Shown here: positions 1 through 6,942 of the stretch, in pieces
Numbering within the stretch: position 1 is the first letter of the stretch
How the letters are laid out: each line of letters opens with the position of its first letter
From: Arthrobacter sp. zg-Y820
GTDB lineage: Bacteria; Actinomycetota; Actinomycetes; Actinomycetales; Micrococcaceae
Length of the DNA stretch: 64,000 nucleotides
Direction of reading: 5' to 3'
Assembly (NCBI RefSeq): GCF_030142155.1
Contig: NZ_CP126247.1
Coordinates: 868,001-932,000 of the forward strand
Translations under genes and position numbers: made by a program
The notes under the pieces: generated by a model
Seen by the model: only the letters and a program-made list of their open reading frames with translations
Told to the model about the DNA's origin: nothing
The model's database searches: none

Positions 1-42
1 ACGCAGAACGCAGAACGCAGAACGCAGAACGCAGAACGCAGA
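1..42. repeat. Heptanucleotide tandem repeat (ACGCAGA)x6
   Basis: Six perfect head-to-tail copies of ACGCAGA run from the first base of the window to position 42, and the array probably continues upstream. The unit is 7 bp, so a gain or loss of one copy changes the reading frame. The array reads open in the frame of the partial gene that follows and would encode a 7-residue period (AERRTQN). Whether it is coding cannot be settled at the window edge. Confidence 0.9.
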
Positions 43-314
43 GCGAATTGAGCTATGATTCCGGGGCACCCCTGCCTGACCTGCAAATCGGTGAACCGAC
101 CGCGACAAGCCACGCTTACACATCGACCGGTAATTTTCAGATTCATGCCACCGTGTACTTCACCGCGGAGTATTCCCTGAACGGCGGCCCGATGATTCCG
201 ATTGACGGGCGCGGCATCTTCGATACGCCGCCCGAAACCGTCAGCGTCTGGAAATCCGAATCCCGCAACGTTGCCGATGACTGCCTCGTGAACCCTGCCG
301 GTTTCGGCTGCTAG
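1..314 (+). CDS. C-terminal part of an uncharacterised, probably exported protein
   Basis: The frame is open from the window edge through the heptamer array to a TAG stop at 312-314, so only the C-terminus is visible. The non-repeat part is about 88 residues, rich in Tyr/Thr/Gly, with beta-type alternation (FQIHATVYFTAEY) and a DDC...FGC tail containing two Cys. Such ends resemble exported beta-sandwich proteins of Micrococcaceae, but I do not recognise a named family. A TTG at 48 could start a short ORF, but it lacks a ribosome-binding site and the domain looks cut there, so an upstream start is more likely. The repeat may have disrupted or may phase-vary this gene. Function unknown. Confidence 0.5.
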   Translation, partial: AERRTQNAERRTQSELSYDSGAPLPDLQIGEPTATSHAYTSTGNFQIHATVYFTAEYSLNGGPMIPIDGRGIFDTPPETVSVWKSESRNVADDCLVNPAGFGC

Positions 315-327
315 CCACTCGCAGGCG

Positions 328-1128
328 CTAGCTGGTCAGGAAACCTGGCCGCGGCACCCGGAAAAGCGTCCGAGGATCCTGCAACAGCGCGGGATGCTCA
401 AACTCGGATCTCAGGATTTCGCCAGTGACCGTGACGGGGCGCGTCGCGGTGTCGTTCGTCAGCCGCACCGGACCCACGGTGCCGGTGCGCAGCACGGCGC
501 GGTCGGCTCCCAGCAGGACGACGTCGTCGCCCTCGTCCATGTCCTCCAGGAACCGCACCAGCTGCCGGCCCTTCTTGCCGACGATGGGAGTGCCTTTTGC
601 CGACAGCATGGGCAACACAATCCTTGGATTATCGGCAGAACCTCCGGCCGCAGGCCGGGCAACCCAGAGGGCGTCGCCGCCGGGCTCGGCGGGAAGCGCG
701 GGATGCTCCGGCTCCGGCCAGACATAGGGTAGCCCGGCACGGGTGTCCGGAAAGAGCGGCCCGTACACGTCGGGCGACTTAAGTATGAGGTTGGAGCGGT
801 GGCTCTCGTGGAACGCGGCGTCACCGAACCACGGCGGCAGCACGACGTCGGCGCCGTCGGACTCGGGCGCGAACTCCAGAAGCTGCTCGTAGACGGTGTC
901 GGCGTGACCGCGGGCGATCCATTCCTTGGTCATGGCCAGCCCGTAGGCGGTCAGCGCCGGCACATACCCCATCCACATCTTCATCGCGGGATGGCTCTGC
1001 CAACCGTAATCGGGGATGACCAGGGCGCGCAGCACCTGCAACGTCTCTACCCGCTGTTTGCCCAGCCGGGCCTGGTCCAGAACGCCGGCACTGCGGCTGA
1101 AACTGTCATAGGGGAGAAACGTTTGCAC
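328..1128 (-). CDS. MSMEG_6728-like protein, pyrimidine dimer DNA glycosylase type
   Basis: The 266-residue product begins MQTFLPYDSFSRSAGVLDQARLGKQRVETLQ. This matches the N-terminal signature of the Pyr_excise-type family (T4 endonuclease V-like glycosylases of Actinobacteria, also named MSMEG_6728 family). The Arg/Lys-rich LDxxRLGKQRVE helix and the HPAxKMWxGY segment near residues 46-55 are visible. By family knowledge these proteins are linked to repair of UV-damaged DNA; activity is not proven for this branch. The C-terminal third (about 170-266) has no motif I recognise. The start is GTG at 1128, because the family's conserved N-terminus begins exactly there. It is convergent with the partial gene on its left. 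Confidence 0.75.
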   Translation of the reverse strand: MQTFLPYDSFSRSAGVLDQARLGKQRVETLQVLRALVIPDYGWQSHPAMKMWMGYVPALTAYGLAMTKEWIARGHADTVYEQLLEFAPESDGADVVLPPWFGDAAFHESHRSNLILKSPDVYGPLFPDTRAGLPYVWPEPEHPALPAEPGGDALWVARPAAGGSADNPRIVLPMLSAKGTPIVGKKGRQLVRFLEDMDEGDDVVLLGADRAVLRTGTVGPVRLTNDTATRPVTVTGEILRSEFEHPALLQDPRTLFRVPRPGFLTS

Positions 1129-1236
1129 CGGACCAGTGTGTCATTCCCCGGCCCGACGGCGAAGGAAGCTCCGCAGCATCGGCGGGGAGCGCGGGGGAGC
1201 CGGAAGGGGTCACGGGTCCAGCTCAGGCACGCCCGG

Positions 1237-1872
1237 CTAGTATTCCGCGTACAGTTCGCCAACCCGCAGCGGAACATCCGTCCGGTTGTCGGGACCCGGA
1301 AGCGGGCAGGCCCAGGCCTCGTCATAAGCGCACGACGGGTTGTACAAAAAGTTGAAATCCAGGAGCAAACTCCCGGGAGCGGCGCCGGCACCGAGGTCTG
1401 CCCCCTTGATCGTGTCCAGCAAATACCGCCCGCCGCCGTAGCTGCCGCCGTCCGTGCCGGAAAGCCCGTCGCGCAGCGGCAGGAAAATCCCGCCGCCGTA
1501 CGAGGCCAGCCGCCACACGGCGAGCCGGCCCACGCCGTCGGCCTCCACGGTGCCCAGCCGGACAAAGGGCACGACGCCGTCAGTCCCGGTGGGCACGTCC
1601 ATCACCTGGCCCGCGCCGTCGTCGTCGATCACCGCATCGCAGCGCAAATCCGGATCGTAGGCGCCGATCTCCAGGCCGCGGAAGCGCGCCCGGGCCGCCG
1701 GCTTTAGCGGCGACGCCGGATGCTCGGCGAAGAGCCGGTCCCGTTCCGCGCGCCACAGTCCGTGCGCGTACGACGGCGACACCTCCTGCGCAGTGAGTCG
1801 CACCTGGGCGTACAGGCCGAACACGCGCTGCCGCCAATCCGCTGTCTGAAGGACCGAAACGGGGGAAACCAT
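1237..1872 (-). CDS. DUF1684 domain-containing protein
   Basis: A 211-residue soluble protein. It has the DUF1684 hallmarks WRAERDRLFAEHPASPL (residues about 37-54), GGGIFLPLRDG and GGGRYLLDTIKGAD, and a C-terminal LDFNFLYNPSCAYD segment. The biochemical role of DUF1684 is unknown. The open frame extends about 147 codons further upstream, but that part lies antisense to the TauE gene and is spurious. ATG at 1872 fits the family start and has a -10-like TACGCT at 1884-1879 exactly 6 nt before it, so the mRNA is probably leaderless. It is divergent from the exporter gene, with only 22 bp between start codons. Confidence 0.8.
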   Translation of the reverse strand: MVSPVSVLQTADWRQRVFGLYAQVRLTAQEVSPSYAHGLWRAERDRLFAEHPASPLKPAARARFRGLEIGAYDPDLRCDAVIDDDGAGQVMDVPTGTDGVVPFVRLGTVEADGVGRLAVWRLASYGGGIFLPLRDGLSGTDGGSYGGGRYLLDTIKGADLGAGAAPGSLLLDFNFLYNPSCAYDEAWACPLPGPDNRTDVPLRVGELYAEY

Positions 1873-1878
1873 GCGCTC

Positions 1879-1888
1879 AGCGTAGTGT
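1879..1888. promoter_or_regulatory. Overlapping divergent promoters (DUF1684 / TauE)
   Basis: TACGCT (1884-1879, minus strand) lies 6 nt before the ATG at 1872. TAGTGT (1883-1888, plus strand) lies 6 nt before the GTG at 1895. Both spacings place the transcription start at or next to the start codon. The two -10 boxes overlap by 2 bp, so the promoters should compete for polymerase. Confidence 0.5.
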
Positions 1889-1894
1889 GTTCGA

Positions 1895-2647
1895 GTGACT
1901 ACCGGACTCCTCATCGTCGTACTCGTGGCTGTTTTCATCGGAGCCATCGCACAGCGGATTGCCGGATTGGGGTTCGCCCTGCTCATCTCGCCGTTCCTGG
2001 TGATCATCCTGGGTTCGCACGGGGGAGTGCTGATGGTGAATGTCTGCGGGCTGGTCTCCTCGGCGCTGATCATGCTGCGGGTTTGGAAGGACATTGACTG
2101 GAGCATGTACCGGTGGCTGGCGATCCCGGCGGTGTGCGGAAGCATTCCCGCGTCCGTGGCTGCGGTGTACCTGCCGTCCGCACCCATGGCAGTGGTGGTG
2201 GGCGCCGTTGTGCTGGTTGCGCTGACCGTGTCGCTGCTGATGCAGCGGACCTCGGTGACAATCACCGGCAACGGGCCCAAGGCGGTGGCGGGTTTTCTCT
2301 CCGGAGTCACCAACGCCGTGGCCGGCGTCGGCGGCCCGTCGGTGAGCGCCTATGCCCTCATGGCCCGCTGGCCGCAGCGCCCGTTCGCCGCCACCCTGCA
2401 GCCCTTTTTCGTCACCATCGCCATCGTGACCCTCACCACCAAGCTGTCCCTGGATCCCGGCCAGATGCCTCCGTTCGGAGCCTGGGCCTGGGCCCTGATC
2501 GCGCTGATGATCGTCGGCGGCATCTACGCCGGCGAGAAGCTGCAGCGCTTCATCCGCGACGACCAGGCGCGGGCCGCCGTCGTGATCTTTGCGTTCTTCG
2601 GTGCCGCGGCTGCCCTGGTTAAAGGCATCATCGACCTCGCGGGCTAA
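1895..2647 (+). CDS. TauE/SafE family sulfite exporter-like membrane protein
   Basis: A 250-residue integral membrane protein with about 8 hydrophobic segments and the TSUP/TauE family pattern. The first half has IAQRIAGLGFALLISPFLVIILG and the second half repeats it as GFLSGVTNAVAGVGGPSVSAYAL. This pseudo-twofold repeat and the GVGGP motif near residues 145-150 are typical. The family exports small organic or sulfur anions such as sulfite or sulfoacetate; the substrate here is unknown. The start is GTG at 1895, probably leaderless. It stands alone between the divergent DUF1684 gene and a downstream membrane protein gene. Confidence 0.85.
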   Translation: MTTGLLIVVLVAVFIGAIAQRIAGLGFALLISPFLVIILGSHGGVLMVNVCGLVSSALIMLRVWKDIDWSMYRWLAIPAVCGSIPASVAAVYLPSAPMAVVVGAVVLVALTVSLLMQRTSVTITGNGPKAVAGFLSGVTNAVAGVGGPSVSAYALMARWPQRPFAATLQPFFVTIAIVTLTTKLSLDPGQMPPFGAWAWALIALMIVGGIYAGEKLQRFIRDDQARAAVVIFAFFGAAAALVKGIIDLAG

Positions 2648-2744
2648 GTCCCGTTCGCCTGCCTGCCCGCGAGCGTGGCCGCTTGGCACCCGACACGGCT
2701 CGTCCTGAACCACCCGCCGGGCGGTGAATGGGACGATAGTGGAG

Positions 2745-4028
2745 ATGAAACTTTTTACCCGCCCGAAATCCCCGGGCGTCCTACCTATGCCCTTGTGGCT
2801 GCAGGGAGTGGTCGAACTCGGCCAAGCCGCAGTCCTCTCCGCCCTGCTGATATTCCTGCCGCTGATCGGTGTGTGGTTTGCCGACGGCTTTAACGACCGC
2901 GACTTCGCGTCGCTCGCCCAGCTGGGCGGGCAAGGTTGGCTCCTGATTCACGGAGTGTCCTTGAACCTCACCTTCCCTGCCGGGACAGTGGGCACAGACG
3001 AAACCACCGGCGTGCTGTCCCTGTTTCCGCTGGGACTGGCGCTCATTCCGTTCTTCCTGTCCTGGCGGGCCGGCCGACGGCTGGCCAGGGCGTCCTACAC
3101 CGACCAGCTGTGGCAGGCACTGCTGGGCGCGCTGCTAACGTACGCGGTGCTCGGCGGAACCGCCGCCCACTTTTCCACCAACGACGACGTCTCCGTCTCG
3201 GTGACGGCCGGAGCCCTGGTGCCGCTGATCGCTGCCGGACTGGGCCTGGTCGTCGGTGCACGCCGGGAGGCCGGATCCTGGGTGCGGCTGATCGGCATGG
3301 ACCTGACCGACTGGATCTCCCGCACCAGCCAGCACTCGCGCTGGGCCGGATCGTACCTGTGGTCAGTGGTCCGCGCCGGGGTTGTCGGCATCACTGCTGC
3401 CCTGGGCTTTTCCGCCCTGCTGCTCACCGCAGCGCTCGTCATGAGCTGGGCTGACGTTGTTTCGGTCTACCAACATCTGGACGCCGGCATCATCGGCGGC
3501 GCGGTGCTGACCGTCGTCGAGCTGGGGCTCATGCCCAACTTCGTCGGCTGGGCCCTGGGCTGGACTTCGGGCGCCGGCTTCGCGATCGGAACCGGCAGCA
3601 TCATTAGTCCGATGGAAACAACCGTAGGCCCGCTGCCGGCGGTGCCGGTCCTGGCCGCCCTGCCGGCAGGCGGGATGGAATATGCGGTTGCCGCGCTGAT
3701 CCTGCCGGTGCTCGCGGGCGTCCTGGCGGGATGGTGGTTCCTGCGCGAAGGCGAAAACCACTTCGACGAATGGCTGTCCCTGAAGATCAGGGCGCGCTGG
3801 TTCACCGCCCCGGTCTCCACGCTCCTGCTGGGCGTCTTCGTGGGTCTGGTGGCCGGCATCCTCGCCGCCGCTGCAGTTCTCATATCGGGCGGTTCCGCAG
3901 GCATCGGCCGCTTCGTCGAGGTGGGCGCAGATCCGCTGTGGACGGGGCTCTGGATTGCCGCGGAGGTTGGCATCGGCGTCGTCGTGGGTTACGCCGTCGG
4001 GCCCTGGCTCGAACACGAAGAGCGCTGA
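2745..4028 (+). CDS. DUF6350 family multi-pass membrane protein (PerM-like)
   Basis: A 427-residue protein with about nine hydrophobic helices, including GVVELGQAAVLSALLIFLPL near the start and a Gly/Ala-rich LLLGVFVGLVAGILAAAAVL near the end. A conserved core (GLMPNFVGWALGWTSGAGFAIGTGSIISP) matches the actinobacterial DUF6350 family, which includes mycobacterial PerM. PerM has been tied to cell division and persistence, but the molecular role is unclear. ATG at 2745 has a weak -10-like GACGAT 7 nt upstream. A GTG at 2724 is an alternative that would add seven residues. In Actinobacteria this gene often lies just upstream of purN, as here. Confidence 0.75.
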   Translation: MKLFTRPKSPGVLPMPLWLQGVVELGQAAVLSALLIFLPLIGVWFADGFNDRDFASLAQLGGQGWLLIHGVSLNLTFPAGTVGTDETTGVLSLFPLGLALIPFFLSWRAGRRLARASYTDQLWQALLGALLTYAVLGGTAAHFSTNDDVSVSVTAGALVPLIAAGLGLVVGARREAGSWVRLIGMDLTDWISRTSQHSRWAGSYLWSVVRAGVVGITAALGFSALLLTAALVMSWADVVSVYQHLDAGIIGGAVLTVVELGLMPNFVGWALGWTSGAGFAIGTGSIISPMETTVGPLPAVPVLAALPAGGMEYAVAALILPVLAGVLAGWWFLREGENHFDEWLSLKIRARWFTAPVSTLLLGVFVGLVAGILAAAAVLISGGSAGIGRFVEVGADPLWTGLWIAAEVGIGVVVGYAVGPWLEHEER

Positions 4029-4086
4029 GCGAAACGCCGGACGGGTGGGCGCTGAGCGAACGGACGCCCGCCCGGCGGTGCGCCGT

Positions 4087-4527
4087 CTAGCGCGGCGGCA
4101 GGAGTCCGTTGGTGAACTCCGACTGGCACTTGTCCTGGGCCTGCATCGTGAGCGCCTTGCCCATGCACGTCTCCAGCTTTTGCGTGTTGTCCCAGGTGGC
4201 AACCGCCAATCCGAGGCCGAGAGTCATCACCAGCGACGCCGCCAGCCCAAGGGCGGTGACAAACATCTGGGCCGGGCCAATGCCGTAGCGCACGACCTTA
4301 ATAAAGGTAAGAATTCCGACCACGATGGCGGCGACACCCAAGACCAGCGGCACGAGCTTCCATGGCAGGGCCAGACCGGATGTGAGCAGCAGCGCCACAA
4401 CGAGGGCCACAAAAATCCGCAGGTAACCGCGGGTGCTCTGCTTCTGCTCGTCGGTGGCCGGCGTCTTTTGCGTAGCCGGCTGCAACGGCGAAGGAGTCTG
4501 ATCAGGGGTACGGCCGTCGTTGTTCAT
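4087..4527 (-). CDS. Conserved hypothetical membrane protein, three helices
   Basis: A 146-residue protein with a hydrophilic, Pro/Thr/Gln-rich N-terminus (1-33) and three hydrophobic helices at about 35-53, 56-76 and 86-106. A short C-terminal tail has two Cys (ETCMGKAL...DKCQSEF), which may form a disulfide outside the membrane. I do not recognise a family. It is divergent from purN. ATG at 4527 is preceded by TAGGGT (4539-4534) with a 6-nt spacer, indicating a leaderless transcript. The product is probably a small envelope protein; function unknown. Confidence 0.75.
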   Translation of the reverse strand: MNNDGRTPDQTPSPLQPATQKTPATDEQKQSTRGYLRIFVALVVALLLTSGLALPWKLVPLVLGVAAIVVGILTFIKVVRYGIGPAQMFVTALGLAASLVMTLGLGLAVATWDNTQKLETCMGKALTMQAQDKCQSEFTNGLLPPR

Positions 4528-4533
4528 GGTTTA

Positions 4534-4560
4534 ACCCTAGGTGACGCCTGAGCCTAAGGT
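4534..4560. promoter_or_regulatory. Divergent leaderless promoters (membrane protein / purN)
   Basis: TAGGGT at 4539-4534 on the minus strand is 6 nt from the ATG at 4527. TAAGGT at 4555-4560 on the plus strand is 6 nt from the purN ATG at 4567. No convincing -35 box is seen for either, and no purine-specific operator was recognised. Confidence 0.55.
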
Positions 4561-4566
4561 TGACGC

Positions 4567-5142
4567 ATGCGCATTGTTGTTCTCGTGTCCGGCACCGGTT
4601 CCAACCTTCAGGCTGTCCTGGACGCTGTGGCAAGGGGAGAGCTCGACGTCGAAATCGCCGCCGTGGGCGCGGACCGTCCCGGCACCTACGGCGTGCAGCG
4701 GGCGGCGGACGCGGGGTTCGAAACCTTTGTGGTGAACTTCCGCGACTATGACCGGCGCTCGGACTGGAACCTGGCACTCACGGAAAAGGTCGCGTCGTAC
4801 CACCCGGATATCGTGCTGTCGTCCGGTTTCATGCGCATCGTTGACGAGCACTTCATTAACACGTTTGAAGGCCGCTACCTCAATACCCATCCGGCGCTGC
4901 TGCCCTCCTTCCCCGGCGCGCACGGCGTCCGCGACGCTCTGGCCTACGGCGTGAAGGTCACGGGCTGCACGGTGCATATAGCTGATGCCGGAGTGGATAC
5001 CGGCCCCATCCTCGCCCAGGCAGCCGTGGAGGTCCTGGACACCGACACCGAAGAGACCCTGCACGAGCGGATCAAAATCCAGGAACGCCGGCTGCTCCTT
5101 GAAACTCTCAGCCGGCTCAGCGCGCAGGGCCCGCCGGCTTAG
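4567..5142 (+). CDS. purN: Phosphoribosylglycinamide formyltransferase (GART)
   Basis: A 191-residue PurN that transfers the formyl group of 10-formyl-THF to glycinamide ribonucleotide, the third step of purine synthesis. VLVSGTGSNLQA at residues 6-17 forms the phosphate-binding loop. The catalytic triad is complete and at the positions used in E. coli: Asn106 and His108 in YLNTHPALLPSFPGAHG, and Asp144 in DAGVDTGPI. The start is ATG 4567 with a TAAGGT -10 box 6 nt upstream and no ribosome-binding site, so translation is likely leaderless. In many relatives purH follows directly; here an MFS gene and a DUF222/HNH gene lie between them. Confidence 0.97.
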   Translation: MRIVVLVSGTGSNLQAVLDAVARGELDVEIAAVGADRPGTYGVQRAADAGFETFVVNFRDYDRRSDWNLALTEKVASYHPDIVLSSGFMRIVDEHFINTFEGRYLNTHPALLPSFPGAHGVRDALAYGVKVTGCTVHIADAGVDTGPILAQAAVEVLDTDTEETLHERIKIQERRLLLETLSRLSAQGPPA

Positions 5143-5151
5143 TCCGCCGAC

Positions 5152-6504
5152 TTAGTCCAGGGCCGCGCCCTTCGTCTCGGGGGCAAACCGCAGCATCCAG
5201 GTCACGGCCAGGACCACCAGGATCCCGGCCAGCCCGAAGGACAGCGGCAGGCCCAGGTACGGCCACATCACGGAGACAAAGATGAGCGGACCCAGTCCTG
5301 CGCCGATCCGTGAGATTGTCGACGCCCAGCCGAACCCGCTGCCGCGCAGTTCCGTGGGATACAGCTCAGACACATAGGCGTAGAGCACCGGGATGGCAAC
5401 CTGCACCACGAATCCGTAGGCGAGGAGCCACGCAGTTGCCGCGGCTGGAACATCAAGAACCAGGGCCACGATGATCAGGAAGACGGCCGACAGCGGACCG
5501 GTCACGGCCAGGATCCACTTGCGTCCCACCCGTTCCACGAGCAGGGCGGCAACCACCACTCCCAGGAGCCCGACGGCGGCCATGCCCGAGGTGGTCAGGA
5601 AAGCCGCGTATTCCTTGAATCCCGCATCAACGAGGATCTTCGGCATCCAGGTGAGGGCCAGGTAGTACACCAGCAGGATGGTGAAGAAGAGGGACCAGGC
5701 GGACACGGTGATTTTCCAGCTGTACCGCCACAGGTCCGTCAGCTGTGTGGCGACGCCTCCAAAGGAGAACTTGGGTGGCGCCTCGGGTGCCGGAAGCCGC
5801 CACTGCGTCACGGGGGAGCCGGTGCGCTTGATGAGGTCGTTGATAACCACTTCGGCTTCCGCGGTTCGCCCCTTGCGGACCAGAAAGAGCGGGGACTCGG
5901 GGACCGAGCGTCGGACCCAGAACACCAGCAGTGCCGGGAGCACCATGATCAGCATGGTGAACCTCCAGTCCGCGAAGGTCGCCATGATCAGGGCCGACGT
6001 CGCACCGCAGAGCGCGGCGCCCACCGGCCACCAGCCATCCATGGCGGTGAGCACCCGGCCGCGCTGCTTGCGGGGCGTGAACTCACCGACCAGTGCGTAA
6101 TCCACCGGCACGCAGCCGCCCAGGCCGAAGCCCGCCATGAACCTGAAGATGCAGAACCAGACGATGTCGGGGGAGAAGGCACCCAGCACGGTGAAGAGCG
6201 AAAAGATGAGCAGCGTGGCGGTGAATGCCTTCTTGCGGCCGATGGCGTCCGCAATGGACCCCCAGACGAACGCTCCTATTGCCATGCCGAGCAGGTTCGC
6301 CGTGCCGATCCACGCCGCCTGCGCCGGTTCCAGATCCCAGTGTTTGGACAGCAGCGGGATCAGGACCCCGTTAAGGGTGACGTCCCAGGCATCAAACATG
6401 AAACCCAAGCCGCCAATAATGAAGATGCGTCCCTGAACCTTCCACTTCCAAGGCAGGTCCTGAACCACCTGGTCACCGGTGGGCAGGGTTTGGGTTGTTG
6501 TCAT
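5152..6504 (-). CDS. MFS transporter (sugar/aromatic-acid:H+ symporter type)
   Basis: A 450-residue major facilitator protein with 12 predicted helices. Visible signatures are FDAWDVTLNGVLIPLL in helix 1, the loop 2-3 motif SIADAIGRKKAFT, ELYPTELRGSGFGW in the second half and TPRKQRGRVL after helix 4. It most resembles metabolite:H+ symporters (AAHS/SV2-like). The substrate cannot be read from the sequence. The chosen start MTTTQTLPTGDQ at 6504 precedes the cytosolic DLPWKWKVQGR lead into helix 1; longer versions add an unlikely 36-residue extension. It ends 9 bp from purN and is convergent with it. A possible operator lies about 80 bp upstream of the start. Confidence 0.85.
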   Translation of the reverse strand: MTTTQTLPTGDQVVQDLPWKWKVQGRIFIIGGLGFMFDAWDVTLNGVLIPLLSKHWDLEPAQAAWIGTANLLGMAIGAFVWGSIADAIGRKKAFTATLLIFSLFTVLGAFSPDIVWFCIFRFMAGFGLGGCVPVDYALVGEFTPRKQRGRVLTAMDGWWPVGAALCGATSALIMATFADWRFTMLIMVLPALLVFWVRRSVPESPLFLVRKGRTAEAEVVINDLIKRTGSPVTQWRLPAPEAPPKFSFGGVATQLTDLWRYSWKITVSAWSLFFTILLVYYLALTWMPKILVDAGFKEYAAFLTTSGMAAVGLLGVVVAALLVERVGRKWILAVTGPLSAVFLIIVALVLDVPAAATAWLLAYGFVVQVAIPVLYAYVSELYPTELRGSGFGWASTISRIGAGLGPLIFVSVMWPYLGLPLSFGLAGILVVLAVTWMLRFAPETKGAALD

Positions 6505-6778
6505 GGCTGGGGCGGCCTTCCAAGAGGCGGAGGAGTTGGGTGCGGCCAGCCCTCGCGGCAGGTCCGAAGAAACTGTACAACGCAAATCGGACGATTCCGG
6601 CAAGACGTGCAACGGTCATGCAAATCGCGTGTCTCAAGGGCGAATATGTCGAGCCGCTCGCGGGGAATGTACCGGTGGAGATCTGTGGGGCCAGGCATCG
6701 CGAAGGTCCTCCCTGATGAAGGTCCTGGGTGCGTGGCGGGGTGGGGTGGTGACGACTGGTGACGACGACGACGGCGGC

Positions 6779-6829
6779 GGCGGTGAGGCGTCGGGCGGGC
6801 GGTGACGGCGGTGAGGCGTCGGGCGGGCG
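6779..6829. repeat. Two 23-bp direct repeats, 28-bp period
   Basis: The 23-bp unit, beginning GGCGGTGAGGCG and ending TCGGGCGGGCG, occurs at 6779-6801 and again at 6807-6829 with no mismatch. The copies are separated by 5 bp. They are flanked by GAC and GGC triplet runs, so replication slippage is the likely origin. Confidence 0.8.
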
Positions 6830-6929
6830 ACGGCGCAGCTGGTGACTGCCGGCCTCACCAGCTCCAAAAATGGTATTTACGGGTACAACTCCAGTAATGC
6901 CAAGCCTCTGAGAATGTGCCTTACGCCAC

Positions 6930-6935
6930 TAAAAT
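6930..6935 (+). promoter_or_regulatory. Leaderless -10 box TAAAAT for the HNH gene
   Basis: TAAAAT ends 7 nt before ATG 6943 and no Shine-Dalgarno sequence is present. This supports ATG 6943 over the in-frame GTG at 6916. No clear -35 element is visible. Confidence 0.55.
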
Positions 6936-6942
6936 AGAAGAC

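Larger units (their letters stand above)
6505..6942. other. Intergenic region with possible MFS operator
   Basis: This 438-bp region separates the divergent MFS and HNH genes. It contains TACAGT (6577-6572, minus), a possible -10 box for the MFS gene, next to an interrupted palindrome AATCG-GA-CGATT (6585-6596) that could bind a repressor. It also holds a GC-rich direct repeat (6779-6829). No convincing gene is seen. Confidence 0.35.

Noticed and set aside
1..42. Similarity of the heptamer array to cDNA adaptor ends (ACGCAGAG)
   Set aside because: Only a few bases match, while six perfect tandem units are not expected from an adaptor. A true repeat is simpler.
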